A stretch of DNA of 64,000 nucleotides from Ornithodoros turicata (Eukaryota > Arthropoda > Arachnida > Ixodida > Argasidae): the NCBI RefSeq assembly GCF_037126465.1, contig NC_088206.1, positions 69,939,687 through 70,003,686 on the forward strand, in the 5' to 3' direction. The notes under the pieces were generated by a model, which saw nothing but the letters and a program-made list of their open reading frames with translations, was not told the DNA's origin and searched no databases. Positions 46,735 through 57,714 of this stretch are shown here, in pieces. The stretch's first letter is position 1. Every line of letters starts with the position of its first letter. The translations under genes and the position numbers were made by a program.

Positions 46735-46982
46735 CACTGTTAAAAATGAACTTCACCGCATAGCACGCTCCTCGCCAACCATAATCTCTAATGATATCGT
46801 TTTCTGCCTTGATTTGTTGAAAACGGGGGCGTACGCCTTTTTTGTGACAATTATGAACAGCATAAGTGTCACAGAAAAGGCGTACGCCCCCCGTTTTCAA
46901 CAAATCAGTGCAGATAACGATATCATTTGAGATTATGGTTGGCTAGGAGCGTGCTATGTGGTGAAGTTCATTTTTAAGAGTG
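46735..46982. mobile_element. CGTACGCC palindromic MITE, copy E
   Basis: Only 40 bp after copy D and with the opposite central orientation. The flanking TA is not preserved. Confidence 0.92.
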
Positions 46983-47559
46983 TGGGTATCTTGTATACAT
47001 TTACCTTGTCATGTATTTTACGTCCCGCATGGAAGGAGGAGGTATACCACGTCCCCGAGTTACTCAGGTATGTATACTGAAGTCGTAAGACAGTAAAAAA
47101 AAGAGTAAGAGATTTGTGCCAGTACACAGTTAATAACGCGAGGAGTGGTCCGCTCATATCTGAATAGTTGCTATATACCAAAATGTAAACGGGAAACTTT
47201 CGATACACCAAACGTTACATAAATAGCCTACTCGAGCTGCGGTGCACGGACTTTTCTCTGGCCACTCTGCTCGGCCCAGTACGAGATCACACACAGCGGT
47301 CTGTGACCAAAGCAGTTCTGATTTTCTTGAGAGATTCAGGTCTTATGAACAGCCTGTGAACTCAGTCCTGCAATCTCATTCTTCTGTGCCCCACTCTCAC
47401 CCTCAACGCATTAACCTCGTGCTTTCCTTTTTGAAGTCATCTTCTGTGATCCATCTCATCATTCTTTCACCGTTTGTTAGTCATCTTTTTTCTTTGTCAT
47501 CTTTCACTTTACTCTACCTCATCCTTCTTTCATCACTTGTTAGTGCATCCTTTATTTCC

Positions 47560-47705
47560 TAATTCATTTTCTTTTTATTTATTTCTTATTTTTTAATTTT
47601 CTTTATTTATTTATTTCTTATTCCTTCCTATTTCCTTCTTTCTTTAATTCTTTTCTTTTCTTTTATTTATTATTTCTTAATTTTATTTATTTATTTATTT
47701 CTGGA
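47560..47705 (+). repeat. TTTATTTC low-complexity tract
   Basis: About 145 bases almost entirely T with A and C, built from TTTATT and TTTCTT units. Immediately upstream of the retrotransposon 3' end. Confidence 0.85.
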
Positions 47706-47764
47706 ATAGCAAGCCGACGTCTCGTTTGGCTGACCTTCCCCCCGTTTTTTTTTTCCTTTTCGTC

Positions 47765-48017
47765 TAATAAACATATCCCTCCCCCCTCTTTCCTGGTCCC
47801 TTGGCTTGGTCCCTGGCTTGGTCACCGGGCCACATCCAGCCCACCAACGCTGTGCCCTCAAAGCTCTCTTCACCTTTCTGGACACGATAGGACTTGGATC
47901 CTTATTTTGAAAGGCCTCATTATTTCATTCCCCCACATCACCACAAGCAATGGGGTAGAGTATCGCCCCCTGGCGATGAAACTCCCCATTCATCATCTCG
48001 TAATAAAGTTGCTGTTG
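47765..48017 (+). mobile_element. Non-LTR retrotransposon 3' end
   Basis: Coding end GPHPAHQRCALKALFTFLDT to a stop, then a 3' UTR with CAATGGGGTAGAGTATCGCC and AATAAAGTTGCTG. The same 3' end occurs at 53.3-53.5 kb on the other strand. Confidence 0.8.
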
Positions 48018-48394
48018 TTTTTTTTTTTCCCCTCTTTTTCTGGCTCTATTATTCCACCCACAAACGCGTTTTGGGGTAGCCAGTCCTGACTGGGTCGGGA
48101 CTAATTAACCTCTCCATATTTTTCTTTCATATCCAATCCAATCCAATCCAAACCAATCCTATAAAACACGGGAGTAAGGCGCTGAGTTACTTCCTAGCTG
48201 CATATTGAGAGTGACAAAGAAAGATAAATAAAGGAGTGAAAAAAAAAACACACACACACAAAAGCGCTCACCTTTTCACACATTAACACATCGAAAACCT
48301 GACGACACTGACACGTGCAAGCATCTTTGTTGTCGACGTTGTTGGCAAGGCTCGAAGTCGGCGTCGGACACGTGACAAGCAGAGCCACTACGAT

Positions 48395-48560
48395 TGGCTG
48401 AGTGGATACAACATTCTCTCATTTGGAGTGCTAGTACCTCCAAGGTCACGCTGAAGGTCGGAAGATGGTGGGTTCGAATCCTTCCACCGGCTGTGCCGTC
48501 TCAGGTTTCCCAAGTGTTTTCAGACAGTTCACTTTCCAAGCGGCACAGTTTGATTAATTG
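48395..48560 (+). mobile_element. tRNA-derived SINE, 3'-truncated
   Basis: CAAGGTCACGCTGAAGGTC and B box GGGTTCGAATCC, then GTGCCGTCTCAGGTTT; lost before the GACCCAGGAC block. Confidence 0.75.
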
Positions 48561-48835
48561 ATGGATTGATTTCATTCGATTTCTTGATCTTAACGAAATG
48601 CTAAAGAACATCAAATGGGGACTGTATATAAGGTATTCGCAAAGTATGCAGTCCTTCCAAAAAAGTTTCCCGTAAAGTTTGTTCAGGACGCGTACTATGA
48701 CGGTATGACCCGTATTGCTTACTTGTTCCTCTATATGCTGGCCTCTCTCCCATGTCCTGCACCACTAATAGCCGGAGTTGTTTCGCGGTGCTCATACGGA
48801 ATCGAAGAAGAAGAAGAAGAAAAAACAGGTCGTAT

Positions 48836-48891
48836 AGCTTAGTGGTTAGGATGATCACCTTCCTTACGTGTAACGTGTAACACCACGGTAC

Positions 48892-48941
<50 letters not shown>
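48836..48941 (+). mobile_element. tRNA-like SINE head with long (ATT)n tail
   Basis: GTATAGCTTAGTGGTTAGGATGATCA resembles a tRNA A-box half. It is joined to a short body and about 49 bases of ATT repeats (48893-48941). Confidence 0.65.
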
Positions 48942-48942
<1 letters not shown>

Positions 48943-48959
48943 AGTCTTTCTTCTTCTTC

Positions 48960-49182
48960 TTTTTTCTCCTTCCCTTTTAATGCCATGTACTGTATATCTG
49001 TATGTTTGTACTGTATGTATCAATGTGAATATCTTCCTGTTATGTTCTCGTTTGTGAATATGTCCTAAATGTGCTATGTTTTGCGTAATCTGTATATATT
49101 TGTAAGTACTGCATTGTCTACGTGCGCCAATACCAAGGCTTTGGCTGTTTTTGGGCACGTTAATAAAGATTATTATTATCGC
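48960..49182 (+). mobile_element. Probable retroelement 3' end
   Basis: T/GTA-rich non-coding sequence ending CACGTTAATAAAGATTATTATTAT, i.e. a polyadenylation signal running into an ATT tail. It directly follows the ATT-tailed SINE. Confidence 0.55.
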
Positions 49183-49402
49183 CATCATCATCATCACCAC
49201 CTTCCACGCCGAGCCCTAGGAGGTAACGCGTGGGTTCAAATACACTGCACCCACTGTGCTGTCTCAGGTTTTCCCTAGGTTTTCCGGCAGTCTTTCCTGA
49301 CGAATGTCGGCACAGTTCCCTCTGAAGTCTGCCCAGGACGCATACTAAAACTCACTGTCCCCCCACTCCTTCCTACTGTCCTCTCTCCATCTGTCCGTGT
49401 CA

Positions 49403-49756
49403 CACTCTAAAAACTGATGGAGGCGGTGAACGGGTTCGCGCCGTTGTCGGCCTCACATAGGTGGGCAACGTCACGGCTGACGCCCTGGGCCGACTTCTAA
49501 GGGGAACTGTGCCGACGTATGTCTGAAAGCGTCTGAGAAAAACCCAGAAGAAACCCCCAGACAGCACAGCCGTTACCGGGATTCGAACCCGGGCACCTCC
49601 AAGGCCTCTAAAAACTGAACTTCACCGCATAGCGCGTTCTGCGTCAACCATTGCCACGAATGATTGGGTTATCGCTTCTAATTTGAAGAGAGAACGGGAG
49701 TACGCCTTTTTGTGTCAATTTCGATACACGACAATTGACACAAAAGGGCATCCGCC
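49403..49756. mobile_element. CGTACGCC-type MITE split by a SINE, truncated on the right
   Basis: The segment 49606-49756 has AACTTCACCGCATAGCG, TACGCCTTTTTGTGTCAATT and TTGACACAAAAGGGC. The left tip CACTCTAAAAACTGA lies at 49403-49417, beyond the SINE. The MITE itself interrupts another SINE. Confidence 0.75.
49418..49605 (-). mobile_element. tRNA-derived SINE inserted into the MITE
   Basis: Minus-strand SINE with B box GGGTTCGAATCCCGG and the usual body. It is flanked by an exact 13-bp duplication CTCTAAAAACTGA (49405-49417 and 49606-49618). Confidence 0.92.
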
Positions 49757-50309
49757 ACTCATATCCACAGTTGCTTCGCGGTGCTAACACGAAATTAAAA
49801 AAAAGAGAGAGAGAGAAACATATACCAGAGACACTGAAGCGATTTCATGCACACAGACTTCCGCGCGTTCAGCTGTTGTATCCCATAAAGAATGCACACA
49901 CGAAAATATACCTCGTTATTGAATCGGTAGAGGGCTGACAAAATTCGCATGACAAAAGACGCTGGACATCTCCATCTCGCTATATATCGGCACATGTCAA
50001 GGTCCTCTTCCCGTTCTGTTAACAATTCAAACATAAAGAAGGGGAGCCGGGAACACAACCGGGGCTCAGACCTCTGACCTTCTCCCAGGGAATGCATCAC
50101 TCAGGCCTTGTTTTCTTTTCCTTTCCTTTTACTTCCCGAAAACGGGAAAAGAAGCAACGACTCCCTCAAAATAGACATCACGGTCGAATCAGTCTTATGT
50201 GATGATAATGACATCTCGGGGAAGTCATATGCGGCAGACGTTGCCATGACGGTCGGAGGGAATATGGGGATAGCTGGGAATACCGCGCTCGGTTTCTTGA
50301 TAGAGTTTG

Positions 50310-50347
50310 TTAGGTTAGGTTGGGTTAGGTTAGGTTAGGTTAGGTTG
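50310..50347 (+). repeat. Interstitial (TTAGG)n tract
   Basis: Seven TTAGG units, one as TTGGG. TTAGG is the ancestral arthropod telomere repeat. It is flanked by ordinary sequence on both sides, so this is internal and not a chromosome end. Confidence 0.9.
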
Positions 50348-50534
50348 AATAAGTAACACGTATACGTGTGAAGGAAGAAGAGAGGGAGGTGGAGGGAGAG
50401 GGTTAGGTGTGAAGCAATAACACTGTGGACGTTTCAAAATTGGGTATTAAAGGGACACAGAATGTGTGCACCGCCGGCTCAGCACCCATAAGCACCAATT
50501 TGTAAATGAGGGTACTTGTGACATCTGGAATGTT

Positions 50535-50554
50535 TGTGTGTGTGTGTGTGTGTG
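50535..50554 (+). repeat. (GT)n microsatellite
   Basis: Ten GT units in otherwise unremarkable sequence. Confidence 0.95.
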
Positions 50555-50873
50555 TTTCTCTGGTACTTTGCGCATGGTGCTGATGTAGAAGAACTGTTGG
50601 ATTTCCTGCAGCAAATGGCGTATAGCCAGTGGGGCTTCGGAGGTTCAACCCTCCCCACACGAAATGGTACCTTTGGTAGTGCATTTGGGGGAGGGAAACG
50701 AGGGAAGAATCCTCCTCTCCCATGTAAAGTTCACGTAAAACCCCTTTCGAAATAGTTTTCTGGCTATGCGCCACTGCTACCAGTTCTTTCAAGTGTTCCG
50801 TGATGCTTCAGGAGTAGTGACGCTTACATATATATAAAAAAAGCGCGAGTATTTATAAAACCGAGTCCTCTTA

Positions 50874-51371
50874 AGGGCGAAACGCATTGGACGATTTCCC
50901 AGCGTCAAAACGTCGCGCGTACGCCATGGCCTTGCACACGCGGCGAAGAAACGCCAGCGAGGCGACCACCCGAAACGCATGGGACGCGTACGGAGCGAGT
51001 GACGCACGCCACTGTTGCTATATTCGTCGACCACAAATATCTGTTAGAACGTGCAGATGCTCTCCTTTCCTGTGGTTCCTGCGTTCCTTCACTCTAGATA
51101 CCATTAAAATGTTCACGTAAATTTAGTGTGATGGATTATGTCCCAAAAATTTATGCGAGCTGCTCATACGCAACCTTGTCTGCCGCACGACGGCCATGGT
51201 TCTGCCTACTTCTCGGAAAACGCGCCCAGACGCGCGCGAATATCTGTAGTCGGCAGATTCCGGCGTACGCCCTCCGGGCGCGTTGAAATACTAGTTTTTA
51301 CGAGGTCACACGCACGCCGAGCGCGCGCGCGTCCTGAAAACGTCGGAAAAACGCTCCATGCGTTTAGCCCT
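50874..51371. mobile_element. PIF/Harbinger-like non-autonomous element
   Basis: Ends AGGGCGAAACGCATTGGACG and the near reverse complement (GCTCCATGCGTTTAGCCCT), with the 3-bp duplication TTA on both sides (50871-50873, 51372-51374). The interior is rich in CGCGCG. Short open frames inside it show no domain. Confidence 0.8.
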
Positions 51372-52277
51372 TTACACCCTGACAGGTGCTAAAAAAAATA
51401 ACTGCGTATCTATTCCGTATCTAGTCCCTACGCTGCCGACTCGTCCGCAAGGTCAAGTCAAGGTACCCACAGAAGGACGCGATGAACCTCGAAGAGCACG
51501 GTGCTTAAGAAAGCGGAAGAAACCGGCAAACCGGAAGTAGATCATTATCGTGTATTTCCGTGTTGGGAGCGGCGAATGTCCGCATGGCTTGACTCGACTT
51601 TCCGAGGGGTCGCTGCGATAGAGTTTGTTTAATAAGCGTTATGCGCAAATATACGAATGCGGACATATCGGCATTTCTTGCTTATTTCGCTTTGTCATCG
51701 TTACTGCTTTTTTTTCATTTTTGAAGGCTCGACTTTCCGAAGGTTCGTGATGGTTCACGGAGGCACAGTGAGGGCGCTGGGTGGGAGTGTGTTTTGTTTA
51801 ACGCCTGATTGCACCCATTCACGATACACGCGGAAAAGGGAGTTGTGGAAAAGAGATGTCAAACGTACATAGTTATGTACGCCAGGTGGTGGATTTTTTT
51901 TCCCGAGGCAGTTCGTATGGCTATTTATATTTACATTTGACGTGTGCATTTCCGTGTTCTCAATCCCCCTGGATTTATTTTTTTATTTTTTTGCGCGCAT
52001 TCATGCTTTATGATCATGCGCGTTCAGTGGAAGAAAACTTACCGACAGGCACACAGCTCGGCAAATGAAGACACCCTTGCACGTTAGCAACTATGTGTAT
52101 TAATAAAACTATGCGTTACAAACTGTTCGTATTAGGCGTGATGAAACACTCGTACGTTTGCGAAAGGGTACATACGTCCCATTCCTGTTTCAAAAAAGGG
52201 CGGTACTCATAAGGAGATTCTCTTGTTGTCGTGCGTGTCAGTGGACACAAACGCCATCCGGGTCCTCCTCTTGAAAG

Positions 52278-52935
52278 CAGTGATGGCTGCTAACTACTTC
52301 TACAGTAGTTTAACTATATAACTACTAACTACTTCGTGATGGAGTAGTTTAACTAGTAGTTCAACTACTTTTCAGGGGAGTAGTTAAAACTACTTCTTTA
52401 ACTACTGCAATGTAGTTTAACTACACCTATAACTACTTAACGTTGTCCATCAACACCAATCCCTTGTAGTGTTCTTGGACACCTAAATATGAATCACAAA
52501 CAATGATAAACTTTGGCTCAAGCCACTGCTACGATTGTCAAATACAAAGCTTGCGGCGGATTCTTTCTGTGCCTGCGCGATAAACTAAGTTACATAATTA
52601 TTTTACAGCAAATGAGGCTTCACTGGACATTGGACAAACATTAAAAGTGAAGATTTAGTACACATGCACGACACAATTGCTCTGCACCTCCGTTCTCGTC
52701 AAACAAGTAGCTCAAGGTAAAAGTCGGAAGCACAGTCGTGCCGTAAAGCTTGTGGCAAAATCGGAAGTAGTTCGCGCCTTCAGTAACCTAACTACTGTAG
52801 TTAACTACTTAAAATTGTAGTTTAACTAGTAGTTGCAACTACATTTCTGCAAGTAGTTGATAACTACTTTTTAACTACAATCTGGTAGTTTAACTAGTAG
52901 TTTAACTACATGTAGTTAACTACTGGCCATCACTG
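52278..52935. mobile_element. hAT-type element, CAGTGATGGC family, copy 2
   Basis: Ends CAGTGATGGC and GGCCATCACTG with an exact 8-bp duplication CTTGAAAG (52270-52277 and 52936-52943). About 100 bp longer than the copy at 23.7 kb because of an internal segment near 52630-52740. It interrupts a minus-strand open frame (see findings). Confidence 0.9.
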
Positions 52936-53317
52936 CTTGAAAGGCCTCTCGGATGCTGGTGTGTCAGGTGTGCAGTGTGCTATTAGTTCAGCCTCATCCA
53001 GTGTCTTTTTCATTGTGTATACCTTACACGCCCAGCACTTGGGTAAGCCCTTCTCGAAGACGACTCTATATTCACCTATGGAGGTCCTCAATAGGGTTTT
53101 CGAGACTTTTAGGTCGCCGTGAGTAAACATCTTACCAAGGTCGCTCGTTAGGAGGATTACAAAACATCCCAACGGTGAAGTGGCGGTGAGGATTCCTCGG
53201 AGTGTCCCCACTGGTCCCCACTCCTCTCGTCCCCATCCAGCGCCATCTATTGAACGCGGATATCACCTTGTATGGCGCACAAGGTCACAGCGCATGCGCA
53301 TAAGCAGTTGTGAAAAC

Positions 53318-53523
53318 ATCAACAACTTTATATGGAGATGATGCGTGGGGAGTTTCATCGCCAGGGGGCGATACTCTAACCCCATTGCTGGTGGTGATGT
53401 GGGGAATGAAATAATGAGCCCCTTCACAAAAAGGATCGAAGCCTTACGGTGTCTAAAGAGGTCAAAAAGAGCTTGGAGGGCAGAGCGTTTGTGGGCTGGA
53501 TTTGGCCAGGGACCAAGCAATTT
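53318..53523 (-). mobile_element. Non-LTR retrotransposon 3' end, second copy
   Basis: Minus-strand coding end GPWPNPAHKRSALQALFDLF followed by the same 3' UTR as at 47.8-48.0 kb. It is 5'-truncated at a GA microsatellite. Confidence 0.8.
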
Positions 53524-53529
53524 TGAGAG

Positions 53530-56500
53530 AGAGAGAGAGAGAAAGAAGAATGCGCTCTAGATCATAGAGCACCGCAGTGACAGCATCTCGCAGAGTCAAC
53601 TTGTCTCAAGCGGTAGTGCCACTGAACTGTAAAAGGTTGTGAAAAAGATCAATTGGCTGACCACTCTTACCTATACACCACTGTTCATTGCAAGTAACAA
53701 TAATCATGAATAGCGTGAATCGTGCGTGATTTTTTTTTTTTTTGCATGTGCTAAGATCATGCGATCTTCGCAATTCTGCGCTATGAGTAATTTAGCATGT
53801 ACATCAATCACTGACCAGTCATAGGTGCTGGCCGAGATGATTGCATTCAGAATGTGGCAGCTTAAATTCTGTTTGGGGCGGGGGAGCAAACACTCGTTGC
53901 AGTACTTTCAGTTTGGCGCCATAACACACGTAAGTGATAACATAAGTCATACATTTGACCCCGCCCCCACACAAGAATCGCTCCGCGTGCGCGGGTGTAT
54001 AGTGGAGACGGGGCGAGACAGAGAGAGCCGGCACTCTATCGCGAAGCGGGGGCGTCGTGCAAAGTCTGGTAGCCAATCGCAGGAGCCTTCCACGGATGAG
54101 TGGGCGGTCCCAGTTGTAGGTCTTATGTTGTCACTAACTATAGCTGAATCATTCAAGGCACATTTGCAGACGAGTGATTATGCACAGTATCGCAACAGAA
54201 ATAGCCGAAAAAGAAGTAGTTAAAATTCCGCTTTAGCCCTGCCTTTTCAAAATTCGAGTGAAAAAGAAAAATTCCCGCAATTAAAAAGTGTCCAAAGCCA
54301 TCCTCAATGGCGATAAAAGATTCCAGAAGGTGATTGCCGAAAATCCCACAATCCCCCGGCGAGTACGTCCCCAGTTAGAATTTTTTATCACCTTAGTCGA
54401 AACACCCTGTATAACATCACCCTACAGATGAGCTATGCCCAACAGTCTAGGGGGTTTACGAAAAGTTTATATGGTGGCCTTCACTGCTCCTTTAAAAAGG
54501 TTACGACACTTTGATACTTATGCACCGAATTCTACTGCATGTCATATTACTGAGGAAACAGAATTGTCTTATCCTTCTGTACGTGTTGTATATAGTTGAG
54601 GAGCCAGAAACCCTCGAAGAAGCACCCAGAAGCCCCCCCCCCCCCCCCCCACATCCCGCCCTCTCCCATCCCCTCCCCTCTGGCTACGCCAGTGCTCGTA
54701 AAAGTACGTAACATCTCACGCGACCGCCTCACTGGCAGATATGCCGGCTGTGATGACACGGCCACACAAGTTTCGGTATTTGCTTTGCTCATTGGCTACA
54801 CGGACATGCGATCCACGCACCCACACACACACACACAAAGAGTTTCATTGAATATCAATTTGTTAGTTTCATAATGTTCCAATATCGCAACGTGAACAAT
54901 AACAACAACATCGACTTTGCGATTTCGCGACAATGGAACTTCAGCACGCAGCAAATTTCCGCCCCGACGCTCCCGCCACACTGCGGTCATTTCTGCATAC
55001 CACACCATGTTTGTTTTGTTTGCAGAAGCGCGGTTACCGACGAATTACGTGAAGTAATGACGAAGTTCGGTAAGGAGTTGTGCCCATATCATTGCTCGCA
55101 GAAGTGTGAAAATTGTGAACACAACACTCTGCAGCTCTAGCATTATGTGGTGAGCGAAGCTTGGTTGATACTTGATAGCAGAAGTGTTACGATCACTCCG
55201 TCCTGTGTGTCAATGCTATCATTTTCGTGCCGCTGTAGTAAAATATCATCCGAAGCCCCACTTTTGCTGCTTTTGCTTCTCGAGACACCTGATATCTCGT
55301 ACGAAATTGTTCTTCCTTGCAAAAGAGTTTTTTTTGGGGGGTGTCACTAATACCGTATCGAATAACGTGAAGAAGGAATCGAACAATTTCTTGTCAATCC
55401 GTCATTACGAAACCAGTTCATAACTAGACCCGCCACTCCGCGGCCAACCCAGCAAACCGTATTTCAATGCAGAAGCGCGGTTCTCGTTGAAGTTATGTTT
55501 CGCAAGTCATGTTTTGCAGATATTACAAAGTTGATTACGCAAAGCTTCGCGTTTACTGGTGTGCGCGATATATTACACAACTTTCTGCGTCGCACGAACT
55601 GCCCAGCGGTGAGCGTGATTTTGTAGTTAAGAGCTATTCCTTCTTGTGCTCACTGACATAAATATCTGTGCCGCCATGTAAATTGTAATGCATCCTGCAA
55701 CAACCAACGACTGTACGATTAACGAGAAATATCGAATCAGAAATGTCAGGCACTTCAAATGAATACGGCGATTTGCTTATCATGTCGTCGGAACCATAAT
55801 CCTGAACACTTTTCTATCTAATGGTGAAGTGAATATTTACGGTAAAGCTGCTTAGAAGTCAAAGCAGGCATTTGTGGACGAAGACGCTCCATTTCTATCG
55901 TGTGTGTCGCGAGTGTAAGCTTGGTGTTCAATTGTTACGGACTTCCCTTAATGGCGAACTCGAAAGTCTGTCAGAGTTTATGCTTCTTCACGTTCCTAAA
56001 TTCGCTCTGTGTTTAACTTTCCTCACTTTGCAAACTTGAAGCAGTTTTATTGTTCGCGTTCTCCCGTTCCTGCCGCATGATTAACCTATTAATTAGACGC
56101 CGTCGGAAATTTCCCGAAGCACTAAGCTCGGATGCTGCGGTTGAGGATGAACGCAGTTGGACTGGAAGTGTCTCTCGACTTTCATGCGGTGTTGAAGGGA
56201 GGGAAATAGAATTAATAATCGATGGGAGGGAGAGGGGGTGGGGGAGAGAGGCACGCGGCAGGCAATTAGGGATTAATCAGAGAATCCTCGAGAACAATGA
56301 GATTTTCAGTTGGAGTGGTCGACTCAGCAAATGAGGCTGCAGGGAAAGTTCGAGTGATTGGGGGTTGAGGGGGGAGTGGAGTTCGTGACAATGGAAGGTG
56401 ACATCATATCGGAAGCAGAAGACGTTCTTGGACGTGGAACGCGGATGCTTTTTAGAAGGCTAATTAATGCAGGATGTGGAACCGTGCTGGTATAGGATAT

Positions 56501-56783
56501 GTACAACGCAACGTTCGCTGTTTTTTTTTCTTTTCTTGTTAGCTCATTATTTTTCTATACTTCTTATCCGTTATTTTCTTGCATATTGTACCGGTGAAGC
56601 TTGAATCGTCAAGTTTCACGGCGGCTGTATGCAGAGTACAGTTTTCTGAGTCGTACTCTGCTTTCGTTTCGTGTTTGCAGTGTCGTGTCGTCACAGCATG
56701 CCGCGAACGTTGCTCCACCTGCTGGGATCACGTGGGAATGTTTGAGGGCTCATCATAGCTCATTACTGCTCGTGCTGTCCAGG
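53530..56783. other. Intergenic stretch
   Basis: Contains a G/C-run MITE-like segment at 54600-54720, a mariner-like terminus (GAAACACCCTGTATA) at 54400, and repeated GCAGAAGCGCGG words at 55023 and 55465. No gene recognised. Confidence 0.45.
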
Positions 56784-56791
56784 CTATTTAG

Positions 56792-57706
56792 CAGACCTGT
56801 AAAAATTACTTTTCCAAAGTAATTGAATTACGATTACAATTACGTGTTCACAAAAGTAATTAAATTACAGTTACAATTACTCATTTTCTACTGTAATTCA
56901 ATTACGATTACAATTACTGAGAAAGTAATTGCGTTACACTGAATTACATTCACAAAGTTGACCGCAATGTGCAAGATTTGACGTTCACATTTATTGCACA
57001 TGTTCTGAAAGATGGTGGTAGTTGTAGTATTACACAAGGACAAGTCTCTTGCAATGTTAAAGAAACACCGAACATCACAGTCAAAAGGCCTTCTTTCTTC
57101 AGAAATGTGAACAAAGTGCAGATCATGAATGCAGCTTGTAACGTCCATTGACTTTGAAGAGTAAGGTATTCTCAAAGCTCTTGTCTGCAAGGCTGTCACG
57201 TCTCCTTGTCATAACAAGGCCACCAACCGAAAACAGACGCTCCACTGGTGCTCTGCTGGGCAGCCCAACATTGTACTTCATGAACACCTCGAGCACACAA
57301 CGAAGATCTTTCAAGCATTCTAACGACCCTGAAGTGCGGGTCAATACCCACAATTCGTACTCATTTTCCCATGGTGCAAGAGTTTTGCTCCTTCCACATT
57401 CGAATGTAAAAAATCTGCACCGAAAAATGTACCGATCTGAATGGAGTGTTTGGGTAATCACTGTGAAAAAAAAGAAAAAAAAAAACGGTGTGGAACTGAC
57501 CCTAACTTCAAACATTGGGCCTTCCCAGATAGCATTCTAAGTAATCCCGAAAGTAATTCAAAATGCGTTACGCGTTGCTTGTAAAAGTAATTCAATTACA
57601 GTTACAATTACATAACACCTAATGTAATTCCGGATGTAATGAATTACTCAGAAAGTAATTAATTACAGTAATTCAATTACTTGTAATTAATTACTTTACA
57701 GGTCTG
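56792..57706 (-). mobile_element. hAT element with transposase C-terminal remnant
   Basis: Ends CAGACCTGTAAA and TTTACAGGTCTG, flanked by an exact 8-bp duplication CTATTTAG (56784-56791 and 57707-57714). Both ends carry dense AATTACAATTAC motifs. The 915-bp element is an internally deleted derivative that keeps part of a transposase. Confidence 0.93.
57130..57510 (-). pseudogene. hAT transposase C-terminal dimerisation domain, truncated
   Basis: The minus-strand frame contains YNVGLPSRAPVERLFSVGG followed by MTRRRDSLADKSFENTLL. This is the hallmark C-terminal hATC block of hAT transposases (usual form: SAPVERLFSxxG..xxRRxRLxxxxFExLL). The catalytic RNase H-like core is missing, so it cannot mobilise anything by itself. 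Confidence 0.85.
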
Positions 57707-57714
57707 CTATTTAG

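Larger units (their letters stand above)
49195..49800 (+). mobile_element. tRNA-derived SINE split by a MITE
   Basis: Head and body run from 49195 to about 49402. The matching 3' end (CACAGTTGCTTCGCGGTGCTAACACG plus A tail) resumes at 49757. The copy at 10950-11221 shows these parts uninterrupted. Confidence 0.82.

Noticed and set aside
37185..46903. Recurring small proteins ending in YAVKFIF or beginning [11 protein letters not shown] at several sites
   Set aside because: They are translations of the palindromic MITE arms; the same peptide appears wherever a copy lies and has no coding constraint.
48836..48880. Possible genuine tRNA gene
   Set aside because: No complete cloverleaf or proper B box; joined to an ATT tail as in a SINE.
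48601..49200. 199-codon minus-strand frame with a long Ile run
   Set aside because: The Ile run is the ATT microsatellite; the frame crosses a SINE and a retroelement 3' end.
50310..50347. TTAGG tract as a chromosome end
   Set aside because: Only seven units with ordinary sequence on both sides.
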